Positions 1 through 5,779 of a stretch of 6,799 nucleotides of DNA are shown piece after piece. The notes beneath the pieces were generated by a model. It saw only the letters and a program-made list of their open reading frames with translations, was not told the origin of the DNA and did not search any database. The DNA is from an uncultured Clostridia bacterium (lineage in GTDB: Bacteria; Bacillota; Clostridia; TANB77; CAG-508): contig CANRFS010000073.1 in the NCBI GenBank assembly GCA_947629965.1, forward strand, positions 1 through 6,799. Reading direction: 5' to 3'. Each line of letters begins with the position of its first letter. Position 1 is the first letter of the stretch. A program made the position numbers and the translations under genes.

Positions 1-67
1 AAAATTATATTTAAACTATTTTACGAATTAAATTAACTTAAAAACATTTAAACAAACAACAATTTAT
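1..67. other. AT-rich sequence after sufD, no gene seen
   Basis: No open frame with a ribosome binding site and no clear hairpin follow the sufD stop before the window ends. sufS and sufU, the usual next genes, cannot be confirmed or excluded. Confidence 0.5.
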
Positions 68-1135
68 CTAATCTAATTTCTTGTCTATCTCATTAATTAT
101 TTCATTTTTTAAATCTTCGTTTTTGATTTTTTCTAATATTTTATTAAATTTTGCTCTTACCATTAGTTTCATTGCTTCTTTTAAATTAAATCCTCTGCTC
201 ATGATGTAGAATAATTCTTTTTCGCTAGTTTTGCCACTACTGCTTGAGTGATTTCCTTCTACATCTTCTTCACTACATAAAAGCATTGGAAGTGCCAATG
301 ATTTTGCAGTGTCTGATAATAACATACAAGATTCATTTTCATTTCCTTTTGCTTTTTTTGCACCTCTTTTAAAATCTATTGTTCCTTTGAAATGCTTAAC
401 TGCTTTATCTTTTAAAGCTCCCTGAACTTCAATATCTACATTTGTTTTTATTCCTCTTAATTCTGCTATATAATTTAAATCAAATAATTGATTTTCTTTT
501 CCTAAATAAATGCTGTTTAATGAGTTTGAAGAAAGCTCACCTTTTAAATTTGAATAGTAATTTGAAATACTTCTTTTTCCCCCGAAATCAATTATTGTAT
601 AATTTACATCTGCATTTTCGCAAAGTTCATTATCTATTGATATAAAGTTGCTAGAGTTAGAATTAAGTAAATTAACTACTATCACATTTATATTAGAATT
701 TTTGTTTGCAAATAGCTTTATTATTCCATTATGATAATATTCGTTATTTTCATCTGATGAATATTTTATTATTATAGTTCCTTTTGAATTTTCACTTGCA
801 TCAATTACAATGTTATCAACTAGATTAGAATTATGACTGTCAAATTTAAAATCTATTTGTAATTCTTTATTTATCTTGCTATCAACTTGCACTTTTAAAC
901 TTTGATTTGAATTGTTTGTAACTTGATTTGTAAAAATATCTCCTAAACCATAGGCTAAACTATATTTATTATTAGATGATTTTTCAACTTGTATTTTAGA
1001 TGTTTCACAATTTATGTAGACACTATCAAAACTTCCAATGTTATCTGGAATTTTAATATCTTCTAGTTTTATATTATTCATATTAAAATTTCGTGAAGTC
1101 CTAACAGGTGTTTCATTTAATTTAATACTTTCCAT
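68..1135 (-). CDS. sufD: SufD-like Fe-S cluster assembly protein
   Basis: SufD is the SufB paralogue that completes the SufBCD scaffold and helps iron delivery and cluster formation. At 355 residues it is shorter than E. coli SufD and weakly conserved in its Asn/Ser-rich N-terminal half, but the C-terminal half is clear: GTIDFKRGAKKAKGNENESCMLLSD (about 251-275), then LLCSEEDVEGNHSSSSG, where H296 sits where the functional His360 of E. coli SufD is expected, then the helical tail LFYIMSRGFNLKEAMKLMVRAKF that parallels SufB. The start at 1135 has AGAAAGGAAG upstream. The gap from sufB is 187 nt, most of it the palindromic element, so expression relative to sufB may be altered. A SufB-like second copy is the only alternative; lack of the SufB cysteine motifs (EGCSAP, SCES) argues for SufD. 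Confidence 0.9.
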   Translation of the reverse strand: MESIKLNETPVRTSRNFNMNNIKLEDIKIPDNIGSFDSVYINCETSKIQVEKSSNNKYSLAYGLGDIFTNQVTNNSNQSLKVQVDSKINKELQIDFKFDSHNSNLVDNIVIDASENSKGTIIIKYSSDENNEYYHNGIIKLFANKNSNINVIVVNLLNSNSSNFISIDNELCENADVNYTIIDFGGKRSISNYYSNLKGELSSNSLNSIYLGKENQLFDLNYIAELRGIKTNVDIEVQGALKDKAVKHFKGTIDFKRGAKKAKGNENESCMLLSDTAKSLALPMLLCSEEDVEGNHSSSSGKTSEKELFYIMSRGFNLKEAMKLMVRAKFNKILEKIKNEDLKNEIINEIDKKLD

Positions 1136-1200
1136 TTTGCTTCCTTTCTAAATAAATTTCTAGATTAATTCAAACGCTAAATTCTATTCACTCAAATTAT

Positions 1201-1323
1201 AATTTTGAAAATAAGCGAGTAATGCTAGGCATTTTAAATCAAAAAAGCGGAAATGTACAAAAGTACTTTGAGCATTTTTTGTATTTAAAATAACGACGCA
1301 GGACGAAGTTTATTTTCGAAATT
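1201..1323. repeat. 123-bp long-palindrome intergenic element between sufB and sufD
   Basis: The outer arms AATTTTGAAAATAA (1201-1214) and TTATTTTCGAAATT (1310-1323) pair over 14 bp with one G-T wobble. The inner arms 1231-1248 and 1272-1291 pair through ATTTTAAAT, six A-T pairs and GC, with two single-base bulges. The tip is GTAC-AAAA-GTAC (1255-1266). The stretches 1215-1230 and 1292-1309 do not pair well and form a large internal loop. The outer end overlaps the first base of the sufB stop codon. The layout is that of a small non-coding mobile or MITE-like element; I see no gene in it and no T-tract that would make it a plain terminator. Confidence 0.65.
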
Positions 1324-2723
1324 TAACCAATTGCACCTTCAAGTTCTAAATTAATAAGATTATTCATTTCTACTGCATATTCTACTGGTAATTCTTTAGA
1401 AATTGGATATGCAAAACCTCTTACTATCATTGCTTTTGCATCTTCCTCTGACATTCCTCTACTCATTAAATAGAATATTGCTTTATCGCTAATTTTTCCT
1501 ATCTTTGCTTCATGTGAGAATTCTGCATCGTCTGTTCTTACATCATTTACTGGAATTGTATCTGATATAGAAATATCATCAAGCATTAATGACTCACAAG
1601 ATACCATTCCTTTTGATTTTTTAGCTTGCTCATTAATTCTAGTTAAAGCTCTATAAGTACATTTTCCACCATCTTTTGAAATTGATTTGCTATTTACAAC
1701 ACTAGATGTATTTGGTGCGTTATGAACAACTTTAAATCCATTATCTAGGTTTTGTCCCTTTCCTGCAAAGGAAATTCCTGTAAATTCTGTTTTTGCTCCT
1801 TCTCCATTTAGTATGCTCATAGGGTATAGCATTGAAACTTTTGAGCCAAATGATCCAGATACCCATTCCATGCTAGCATTTTTTCCTACTAATGCTTTTT
1901 TTGTATTTAAATTAAGCATATTTTTTGACCAGTTTTCTATTGTAGAATATCTTAAATGTGCGTTATCTTTTACATATAGTTCAACACAACCTGCATGAAG
2001 ATTTACTTTATTATATTTAGGTGCACTACAACCTTCTATAAAATGAAGACTTGCTCCTTCGTTTACTATAATCAATGTGTGTTCAAATTGTCCTGCTTCT
2101 GGTGAATTTAATCTAAAATAGCTTTGAAGCGGTATATCTACTTTTACACCTTCTGGAACATATACAAAAGAACCACCAGACCAAACTGCTCCATGAAGTG
2201 CTACAAATTTATGGTCATATATAGGAACACATTTCATAAAATGTTCTTTAACAATTCCCGGATATTTTCTAACTGCTGTTTCCATATCTGTATATATTAC
2301 GCCTTGTTTTATTAGTTCTTCTTTCATACTATGATAAACTACTTCTGAGTCATACTGAGCTCCAACTCCTGCAAGTGATTCCTTTTCTGCCTCTGGAATT
2401 CCAAGTTTATCAAATGTATTTTTTATATCCTCTGGAACGTCATCCCATGAACTATTTAATTTCGATTTTGGTTTTACATATGTTGCAATATCATTCATAT
2501 TAAGTTCAGAAATATCTGGTCCCCATGTTGGAAGATCCAATTTGTTATACACTTCTAATGCCTTTAATCTAAAATCTCTCATCCAGTCCGGTTCATCTTT
2601 TTGTTTAGATATTTCTTTTATTATATCTGGAGTTAGACCCTTTTCAATTTTAAATTCATATTCATCTTTATTTTTTATATCATAAATATTTCTATTTATA
2701 TCTTCTATCTTAGTTTTTGACAT
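1323..2723 (-). CDS. sufB: Fe-S cluster assembly scaffold protein SufB
   Basis: SufB is the scaffold subunit that accepts sulfur and assembles the cluster together with SufD and SufC. The 466 residues match the family over the whole length, including VGAQYDSEVVYHS (about 120-132), the region around EGCSAP (C232), and MVSCESLML (C376). C232 and C376 correspond by spacing and context to Cys254 and Cys405 of E. coli SufB; H404-E405 in SHEAKIG correspond to its His433-Glu434 at the SufB-SufD interface. The C-terminal helical part (FYLMSRGMSEEDAKAMIVRGF) is the SufC-binding region. The start at 2723 has AAAGGG at good spacing. The stop TAA at 1323-1325 coincides with the end of a 123-bp palindromic element that separates this gene from sufD. 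Confidence 0.97.
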   Translation of the reverse strand: MSKTKIEDINRNIYDIKNKDEYEFKIEKGLTPDIIKEISKQKDEPDWMRDFRLKALEVYNKLDLPTWGPDISELNMNDIATYVKPKSKLNSSWDDVPEDIKNTFDKLGIPEAEKESLAGVGAQYDSEVVYHSMKEELIKQGVIYTDMETAVRKYPGIVKEHFMKCVPIYDHKFVALHGAVWSGGSFVYVPEGVKVDIPLQSYFRLNSPEAGQFEHTLIIVNEGASLHFIEGCSAPKYNKVNLHAGCVELYVKDNAHLRYSTIENWSKNMLNLNTKKALVGKNASMEWVSGSFGSKVSMLYPMSILNGEGAKTEFTGISFAGKGQNLDNGFKVVHNAPNTSSVVNSKSISKDGGKCTYRALTRINEQAKKSKGMVSCESLMLDDISISDTIPVNDVRTDDAEFSHEAKIGKISDKAIFYLMSRGMSEEDAKAMIVRGFAYPISKELPVEYAVEMNNLINLELEGAIG

Positions 2724-2782
2724 AAATTACCCTTTCTTTATTTCTAGTGAGATGTCAGTATTAAAAATTTTTTCTGCTATTT

Positions 2783-3523
2783 TTAATTCCTATATTTTGA
2801 ATATCCATTTTCTTCTATTTCTTTTGCAAGTTTATAATCTCCAGTTTTTACTATTTTTCCATCAACCAAAACATGTACATAATCTGGCTTTAAATTGCTT
2901 AAAATTTTTGTATTATGTGTTATTATCAAAACTGCATTTTTCTTGTTTTTAAACATTTCTATTCCTTTTGATACTGTTTTTATTGCATCAACATCAAGTC
3001 CAGAATCAGTTTCATCAAGTATTGCAAGTTTTGGATTTAATACTAAAAGCTGAAGAATTTCGTTTTTCTTTTTTTCTCCACCAGAGAATCCTACATTTAA
3101 GCTTCTTTCCATGTAACTTGGATTCATATTTAATTCTTCCATATATTTTTTAAGTTCGTTTTTAAATTCAAATATTTTAACTGGTTTTCCTGTAACTTTA
3201 TTTTTTGCATATTTCAAAAAATTAGTAACTGATACACCAGGTATTTCTTCTGGTAATTGAAATGACATAAAAATTCCTTTTCGTGCTATTTCATCTGTTT
3301 TTGAATTTGTTATATCTTCTCCTTCAAATGTAATCGTTCCATTTGTTTTTTTATAACTAGGATTATTTAGTATTGCATTTGCTGTTGTAGACTTTCCTGA
3401 ACCATTTGGTCCCATTATTACATGAATTTCACCTTTATTTATTTTTAAATTCATTCCTTTTAATATTTCTTTTTCTTCTGCATTTACATATAAATCTTTT
3501 ATTTCTAATAAATTGTTGTTCAT
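2783..3523 (-). CDS. sufC: Fe-S cluster assembly ATPase SufC
   Basis: SufC is the cytosolic ABC-type ATPase of the SufBCD scaffold, which builds [Fe-S] clusters; it has no membrane partner. All ATPase motifs are present in its 246 residues: Walker A GPNGSGKST (38-46), Q-loop Q89, signature FSGGEKKKNE (146-155), Walker B LAILDE (166-171) and the switch His H203. SGGEKKKNE and DETDSGLD are characteristic of SufC. The start at 3523 overlaps the regulator stop as ATGA, with AAAGGA 7 nt upstream inside the regulator gene, so the two are likely translationally coupled. It lies 59 nt before sufB in the common order C-B-D. The gene is intact. Confidence 0.97.
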   Translation of the reverse strand: MNNNLLEIKDLYVNAEEKEILKGMNLKINKGEIHVIMGPNGSGKSTTANAILNNPSYKKTNGTITFEGEDITNSKTDEIARKGIFMSFQLPEEIPGVSVTNFLKYAKNKVTGKPVKIFEFKNELKKYMEELNMNPSYMERSLNVGFSGGEKKKNEILQLLVLNPKLAILDETDSGLDVDAIKTVSKGIEMFKNKKNAVLIITHNTKILSNLKPDYVHVLVDGKIVKTGDYKLAKEIEENGYSKYRN

Positions 3524-4032
3524 AGTTTTATCCTTTCATTTAATTTTTCAACAAAAGGGGGCTGTCCCCTTTGCCTAAATTCTATTTTTTTGTTCCGTGT
3601 TCTTCGCACGCAAGACATACATTTTTCATTATTTATATCATACCCACATTCTAAACTATATAACCCCAAAGTTTTATGTGTGTATTTTGCTAGTTTATTA
3701 AGTGTTTCATCACTAATTGTGGCCTTTATTTTTTCTGCTTCTTGTTTTGCTTCATTTGGATTAATTTCTAATATACTATTTAAGAATAAATAAACTATAT
3801 CATAGGCCTCTAAAATCTTTCTAGCGTGTTTTATTCCTGCTTCTGTTAAAGTTATAGAACCATAAGTTTCGTAATTTACAAGTCCTTCTTCTTTTAAATT
3901 TGTAATTGCATAATTCACAGTGGGTTTTGTTTTATTTAAGATTCTAGCAATATCCGTAACCCTAGCTCTTTTTTCTTCATTTTGCAGTATATATATAGTT
4001 TTTAAATATTCTTCTTGTATTTTTGTAAGCAT
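3520..4032 (-). CDS. DtxR-fold transcriptional regulator with C-terminal cysteine motif, likely suf operon repressor
   Basis: The protein is 170 residues from the ATG at 4032. I reject the longer frame from 4068 because that ATG is in the -10 box. QEEYLKTIY (6-14), a helix-turn-helix (about 25-46) and a wing (GLVNYETYGSITLT, 50-63) match the DtxR/MntR DNA-binding domain, and helices at about 64-120 match its dimerisation domain. Aligned by eye to Bacillus MntR, the metal ligands are mostly lost: D8 is E8, E11 is K11, H77 is Y77, E102 is K103, H103 is A104; only E99 (E100) is kept. The only cysteines, C129, C138 and C141, form C-x8-C-x2-C, which could hold an Fe-S cluster or zinc. Residues about 153-162 are encoded by a repeat hairpin. 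The stop overlaps the sufC start (ATGA). The Fe-S sensing role is inferred from the Cys motif and suf linkage. Confidence 0.85.
   Translation of the reverse strand: MLTKIQEEYLKTIYILQNEEKRARVTDIARILNKTKPTVNYAITNLKEEGLVNYETYGSITLTEAGIKHARKILEAYDIVYLFLNSILEINPNEAKQEAEKIKATISDETLNKLAKYTHKTLGLYSLECGYDINNEKCMSCVRRTRNKKIEFRQRGQPPFVEKLNERIKL
3553..3572 (-). repeat. GGGG-ACAG-CCCC hairpin repeat inside the 3' end of the regulator gene
   Basis: Arms AAAGGGG (3554-3560) and CCCCTTT (3566-3572) enclose a 5-nt loop. The core almost matches the stand-alone terminator hairpin at 4139-4167, and the flank TTCAACAAAA also occurs in the nrdDG terminator. Here the element is translated, as part of RQRGQPPFVEK in the regulator. 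The T run after it on the minus strand is only four bases, so any termination is probably weak, and ribosomes would disrupt the hairpin. Confidence 0.7.
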
Positions 4033-4040
4033 AAAAAAAT

Positions 4041-4050
4041 CTCTCCTTTT
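4041..4050 (-). promoter_or_regulatory. Ribosome binding site that fixes the regulator start
   Basis: The minus strand reads AAAAGGAGAG, then 8 nt, then ATG at 4032. This strong site selects the second Met of the open frame; the upstream ATG at 4068 has no such site. Confidence 0.88.
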
Positions 4051-4066
4051 GTTAGAGTACTCTAAC
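4051..4066. promoter_or_regulatory. Palindromic operator abutting the suf promoter -10 box
   Basis: GTTAGAGTACTCTAAC is a perfect 16-bp palindrome. It directly adjoins the -10 box, covers the expected start site, and ends 1 nt before the regulator's ribosome binding site. Its TTAG/CTAA half-sites resemble those bound by DtxR-type proteins (recalled from the family, not searched). A dimer bound here would block RNA polymerase, so the natural reading is autorepression by the DtxR-fold regulator encoded just downstream. Confidence 0.75.
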
Positions 4067-4094
4067 ATTATACTACTTTTTCACAGTTTGTCAA
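4067..4094 (-). promoter_or_regulatory. Promoter of the regulator-sufCBD operon
   Basis: On the minus strand TTGACA (4094-4089) and TATAAT (4072-4067) both match the sigma-A consensus perfectly, with a 16-nt spacer. Transcription should start near 4060, inside the palindrome at 4051-4066. This also shows that the upstream ATG at 4068, which lies in the -10 box, cannot be the translation start of the regulator. Confidence 0.88.
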
Positions 4095-4101
4095 TATATA
4101 T

Positions 4102-4137
4102 AAATAAAAAAGTTAGATTTCTCTAACTTTTTTATTT
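4102..4137 (-). terminator. Second tandem hairpin, carrying an operator-like copy
   Basis: Arms 4102-4117 and 4122-4137 pair perfectly over 16 bp around a 4-nt loop. On the minus strand a long T/A-rich tail follows, so it can act as a back-up terminator for the antiporter transcript. Its top, 4112-4127, is GTTAGATTTCTCTAAC, which differs from the operator palindrome at 4051-4066 at only two central bases. It may therefore also be a binding site for the suf regulator. Confidence 0.7.
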
Positions 4138-4138
4138 T

Positions 4139-4167
4139 GCAAAAAAGGGGTCTGTCCCCTTTTTTGC
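4139..4167 (-). terminator. Terminator hairpin after the antiporter gene (GGGG-ACAG-CCCC repeat family)
   Basis: A perfect 12-bp inverted repeat (arms 4139-4150 and 4156-4167) encloses the 5-nt loop TCTGT. It has a GGGG/CCCC cap and six A/T pairs that act as the U-tract on the minus strand. It starts 5 nt after the antiporter stop. The core, GGGG-ACAG-CCCC on the minus strand, is nearly the same as the core at 3553-3572 inside the regulator gene. Confidence 0.85.
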
Positions 4168-4172
4168 CATAA

Positions 4173-5135
4173 TTATATATAGAATAAACTTATCATATAA
4201 CATATATACATTATAAAATATATAATTCCATTTGTCTTGTTCATTTTGTTTTTTGGTGGAATAATAGTAAATAGTGATAATAATGTTGTTGCTATTAGTA
4301 AAATAATCATATCTTTATTATAACTAATATTATATACAATTGGTTTTATGAGTGATGAGGTTCCAATTATAAGTAACATATTAAAAATATTTGAACCTAA
4401 AATATTACCTATTGCAATATCACTTTCTCCTTTTATTGAAGCTGATACACTTGTAACAAGTTCTGGCAGACTAGTTCCAATAGCAAGAATTGTTATACTA
4501 ATTATTTTTTCACTTACGTTTAAAATTTTAGCAATTTTTACTGTATTATCTACAGCTAAATCGCCACCAAATTTTAACGCTAAGAATCCTAAAATTATAA
4601 AAATAATGTCTTTAATTATAGGTCCTTTAGTAGGTTTTGCTTCTTCATCTTCACCTATATCATCTTCTTTATCAAATTTTTTGGCTTCAAATGACATTAC
4701 AATTGTATATAAAATAAAAAGTATAAATAATGAAATTAGTATTATTCCGTCTACTCTTGTTACATTTTGTCCAATATTACACAATGTAAGGAATATTATT
4801 GAAACAAATAGACATAAAGGTATTTCTATTAATCTTGTTTCTCGCTTAAATTTAATGGATTTTATTATTGCTGAAGCGCCTAAAATCAGAAGTAAATTTG
4901 CAATACTACTTCCTATTACATTACCAATAGCCATATCTGGGTAACCATTTATTGCTGATGATATACTAACAAATAGTTCTGGCATAGATGTGCCAATTGA
5001 AACTATTGTTAGTCCAATTACTATTTCTGGTATGTTGAATTTTTTTGCTACATTACTTGAACCATCAACTAGAAAATCTGCTCCTTTTATTAGCAAAAAA
5101 AAACCTACTATTATTAGAATTATCGATAATATCAT
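4173..5135 (-). CDS. Ca2+/cation antiporter family membrane protein (YrbG-like sodium/calcium exchanger)
   Basis: This is an integral membrane exchanger of the CaCA superfamily, likely moving Ca2+ (or another cation) out against Na+ or H+. The 320 residues show the family's two inverted alpha repeats. Repeat 1 has GLTIVSIGTSMPEL (about 41-54; E53) and GNVIGSSIANLLL (71-83; N80). Repeat 2 has SITILAIGTSLPEL (213-226; E225) and GNILGSNIFNMLL (243-255; N252). E53 and E225 match the paired Glu residues that bind ions in archaeal NCX. About ten hydrophobic segments are visible, split by an acidic cytoplasmic loop at about 149-170 (EDDIGEDEE). The start at 5135 has AGGAGAA 7 nt upstream. The gene has its own promoter and terminator, and its neighbours give no clue to a partner. 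The exact ion pair cannot be read from sequence, so I give no gene symbol. Confidence 0.92.
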   Translation of the reverse strand: MILSIILIIVGFFLLIKGADFLVDGSSNVAKKFNIPEIVIGLTIVSIGTSMPELFVSISSAINGYPDMAIGNVIGSSIANLLLILGASAIIKSIKFKRETRLIEIPLCLFVSIIFLTLCNIGQNVTRVDGIILISLFILFILYTIVMSFEAKKFDKEDDIGEDEEAKPTKGPIIKDIIFIILGFLALKFGGDLAVDNTVKIAKILNVSEKIISITILAIGTSLPELVTSVSASIKGESDIAIGNILGSNIFNMLLIIGTSSLIKPIVYNISYNKDMIILLIATTLLSLFTIIPPKNKMNKTNGIIYFIMYICYMISLFYI

Positions 5136-5197
5136 GAATTTTTCTCCTAAATTATATTTGAATTATTCCCATTTATTTTTGTGTTATACAGATTATA

Positions 5198-5226
5198 ATT
5201 ATAATTGATTAAATTTTGTTTGGCAA
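5198..5226 (-). promoter_or_regulatory. Sigma-A type promoter of the antiporter gene
   Basis: On the minus strand TTGCCA (5226-5221) is followed after exactly 17 nt by TATAAT (5203-5198). Transcription would start near 5190, leaving a leader of about 55 nt before the ATG at 5135. The -35 box begins 4 nt after the nrdDG terminator hairpin, so this gene is an independent transcription unit. Confidence 0.75.
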
Positions 5227-5230
5227 TAGA

Positions 5231-5271
5231 AAAATTCAACAAAATGGGTTTATCCCTTTTTGTTGAATTTT
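5231..5271 (-). terminator. Intrinsic terminator of nrdDG
   Basis: Arms 5231-5248 and 5254-5271 pair over 18 positions with one mismatch (T5245/T5257) around a 5-nt loop. A GGG/CCC cap sits at the loop end and a TTCAACAAAA-type stem below. On the minus strand the stem runs into a short T run. It lies 5 nt after the nrdG stop and just before the antiporter promoter. The stem sequence TTCAACAAAA recurs beside the hairpin at 3553-3572. Confidence 0.85.
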
Positions 5272-5276
5272 TAAAC

Positions 5277-5768
5277 TTATTTGTATAAAATTACGTCATT
5301 GCTATTTAAACTTTTTTGGACATCTATAACTCTTTGATTTTCTGAGCCTTTCCATTTTAGTGTTGGATTGCTTAATTCATCAACATATCTTCCATCTACT
5401 AGTACGTCTGTGTATTTCATTACTTCCTTATCTTTTAAGTCCTTGTCAAATGTAAATCCTGACCATATCCATATATTTTTGTTTGGTAGCTTTTCTTTAA
5501 ATGTTTTTACAAGTTTTGTAGTTCCTTCTATATTGTTAGGATGAAGTGGTTCTCCGCCTAAAATTGATAGTCCAGTTACGTTTTCATTTTCACATAATTT
5601 TATTACTTTACTTATGGTTTCATCAGTAAATTCTTTTCCACCATTAAAGTCATGTGTTTCTGGGTTAAAACATTCTTTGCAGTTAAATGTACACCCTTGC
5701 ATAAAAATTGATACTCTAACTCCTGGTCCATCTGAAATATCCATTTTTCTAATTTTGTTGTATCTCAT
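5277..5768 (-). CDS. nrdG: Anaerobic ribonucleotide reductase activating protein (radical SAM)
   Basis: NrdG is the radical-SAM activase that uses a [4Fe-4S] cluster and S-adenosylmethionine to place the glycyl radical on NrdD. The protein is 163 residues, about the usual size. The cluster motif C26-x3-C30-x2-C33 follows SIFMQG, and GGEP at residues 71-74 is the second radical-SAM motif (SAM binding). The N-terminal segment with SDGPGVRVS is typical of this activase group. The start at 5768 is supported by AGAGG about 8 nt upstream, embedded in the end of nrdD, so the two genes form one operon with likely coupled translation. It needs Fe-S clusters itself, which links it loosely to the suf genes further along. 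A terminator hairpin lies just after its stop codon. Confidence 0.96.
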   Translation of the reverse strand: MRYNKIRKMDISDGPGVRVSIFMQGCTFNCKECFNPETHDFNGGKEFTDETISKVIKLCENENVTGLSILGGEPLHPNNIEGTTKLVKTFKEKLPNKNIWIWSGFTFDKDLKDKEVMKYTDVLVDGRYVDELSNPTLKWKGSENQRVIDVQKSLNSNDVILYK

Positions 5769-5779
5769 ACTTGTTACCT

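Noticed and set aside
1196..1224. Promoter for sufD downstream of the palindromic element
   Set aside because: TATAAT is present at 1201-1196 but the bases 16-18 nt upstream do not resemble a -35 box, so I do not list it as a feature.
3520..4032. MarR or IscR/Rrf2 family assignment for the regulator
   Set aside because: The EEYLKTIY start, the HTH and wing spacing and the following helices align with MntR/DtxR, and the Cys spacing differs from that of IscR.
4348..4944. 198-codon plus-strand open frame
   Set aside because: It is antisense to the antiporter gene, has no recognisable domain, and arises from low stop frequency opposite a hydrophobic repeat protein.
5712..5719. Operator-like half-site ACTCTAAC
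   Set aside because: It is a lone half-site inside nrdG coding sequence with no palindromic partner; expected by chance.
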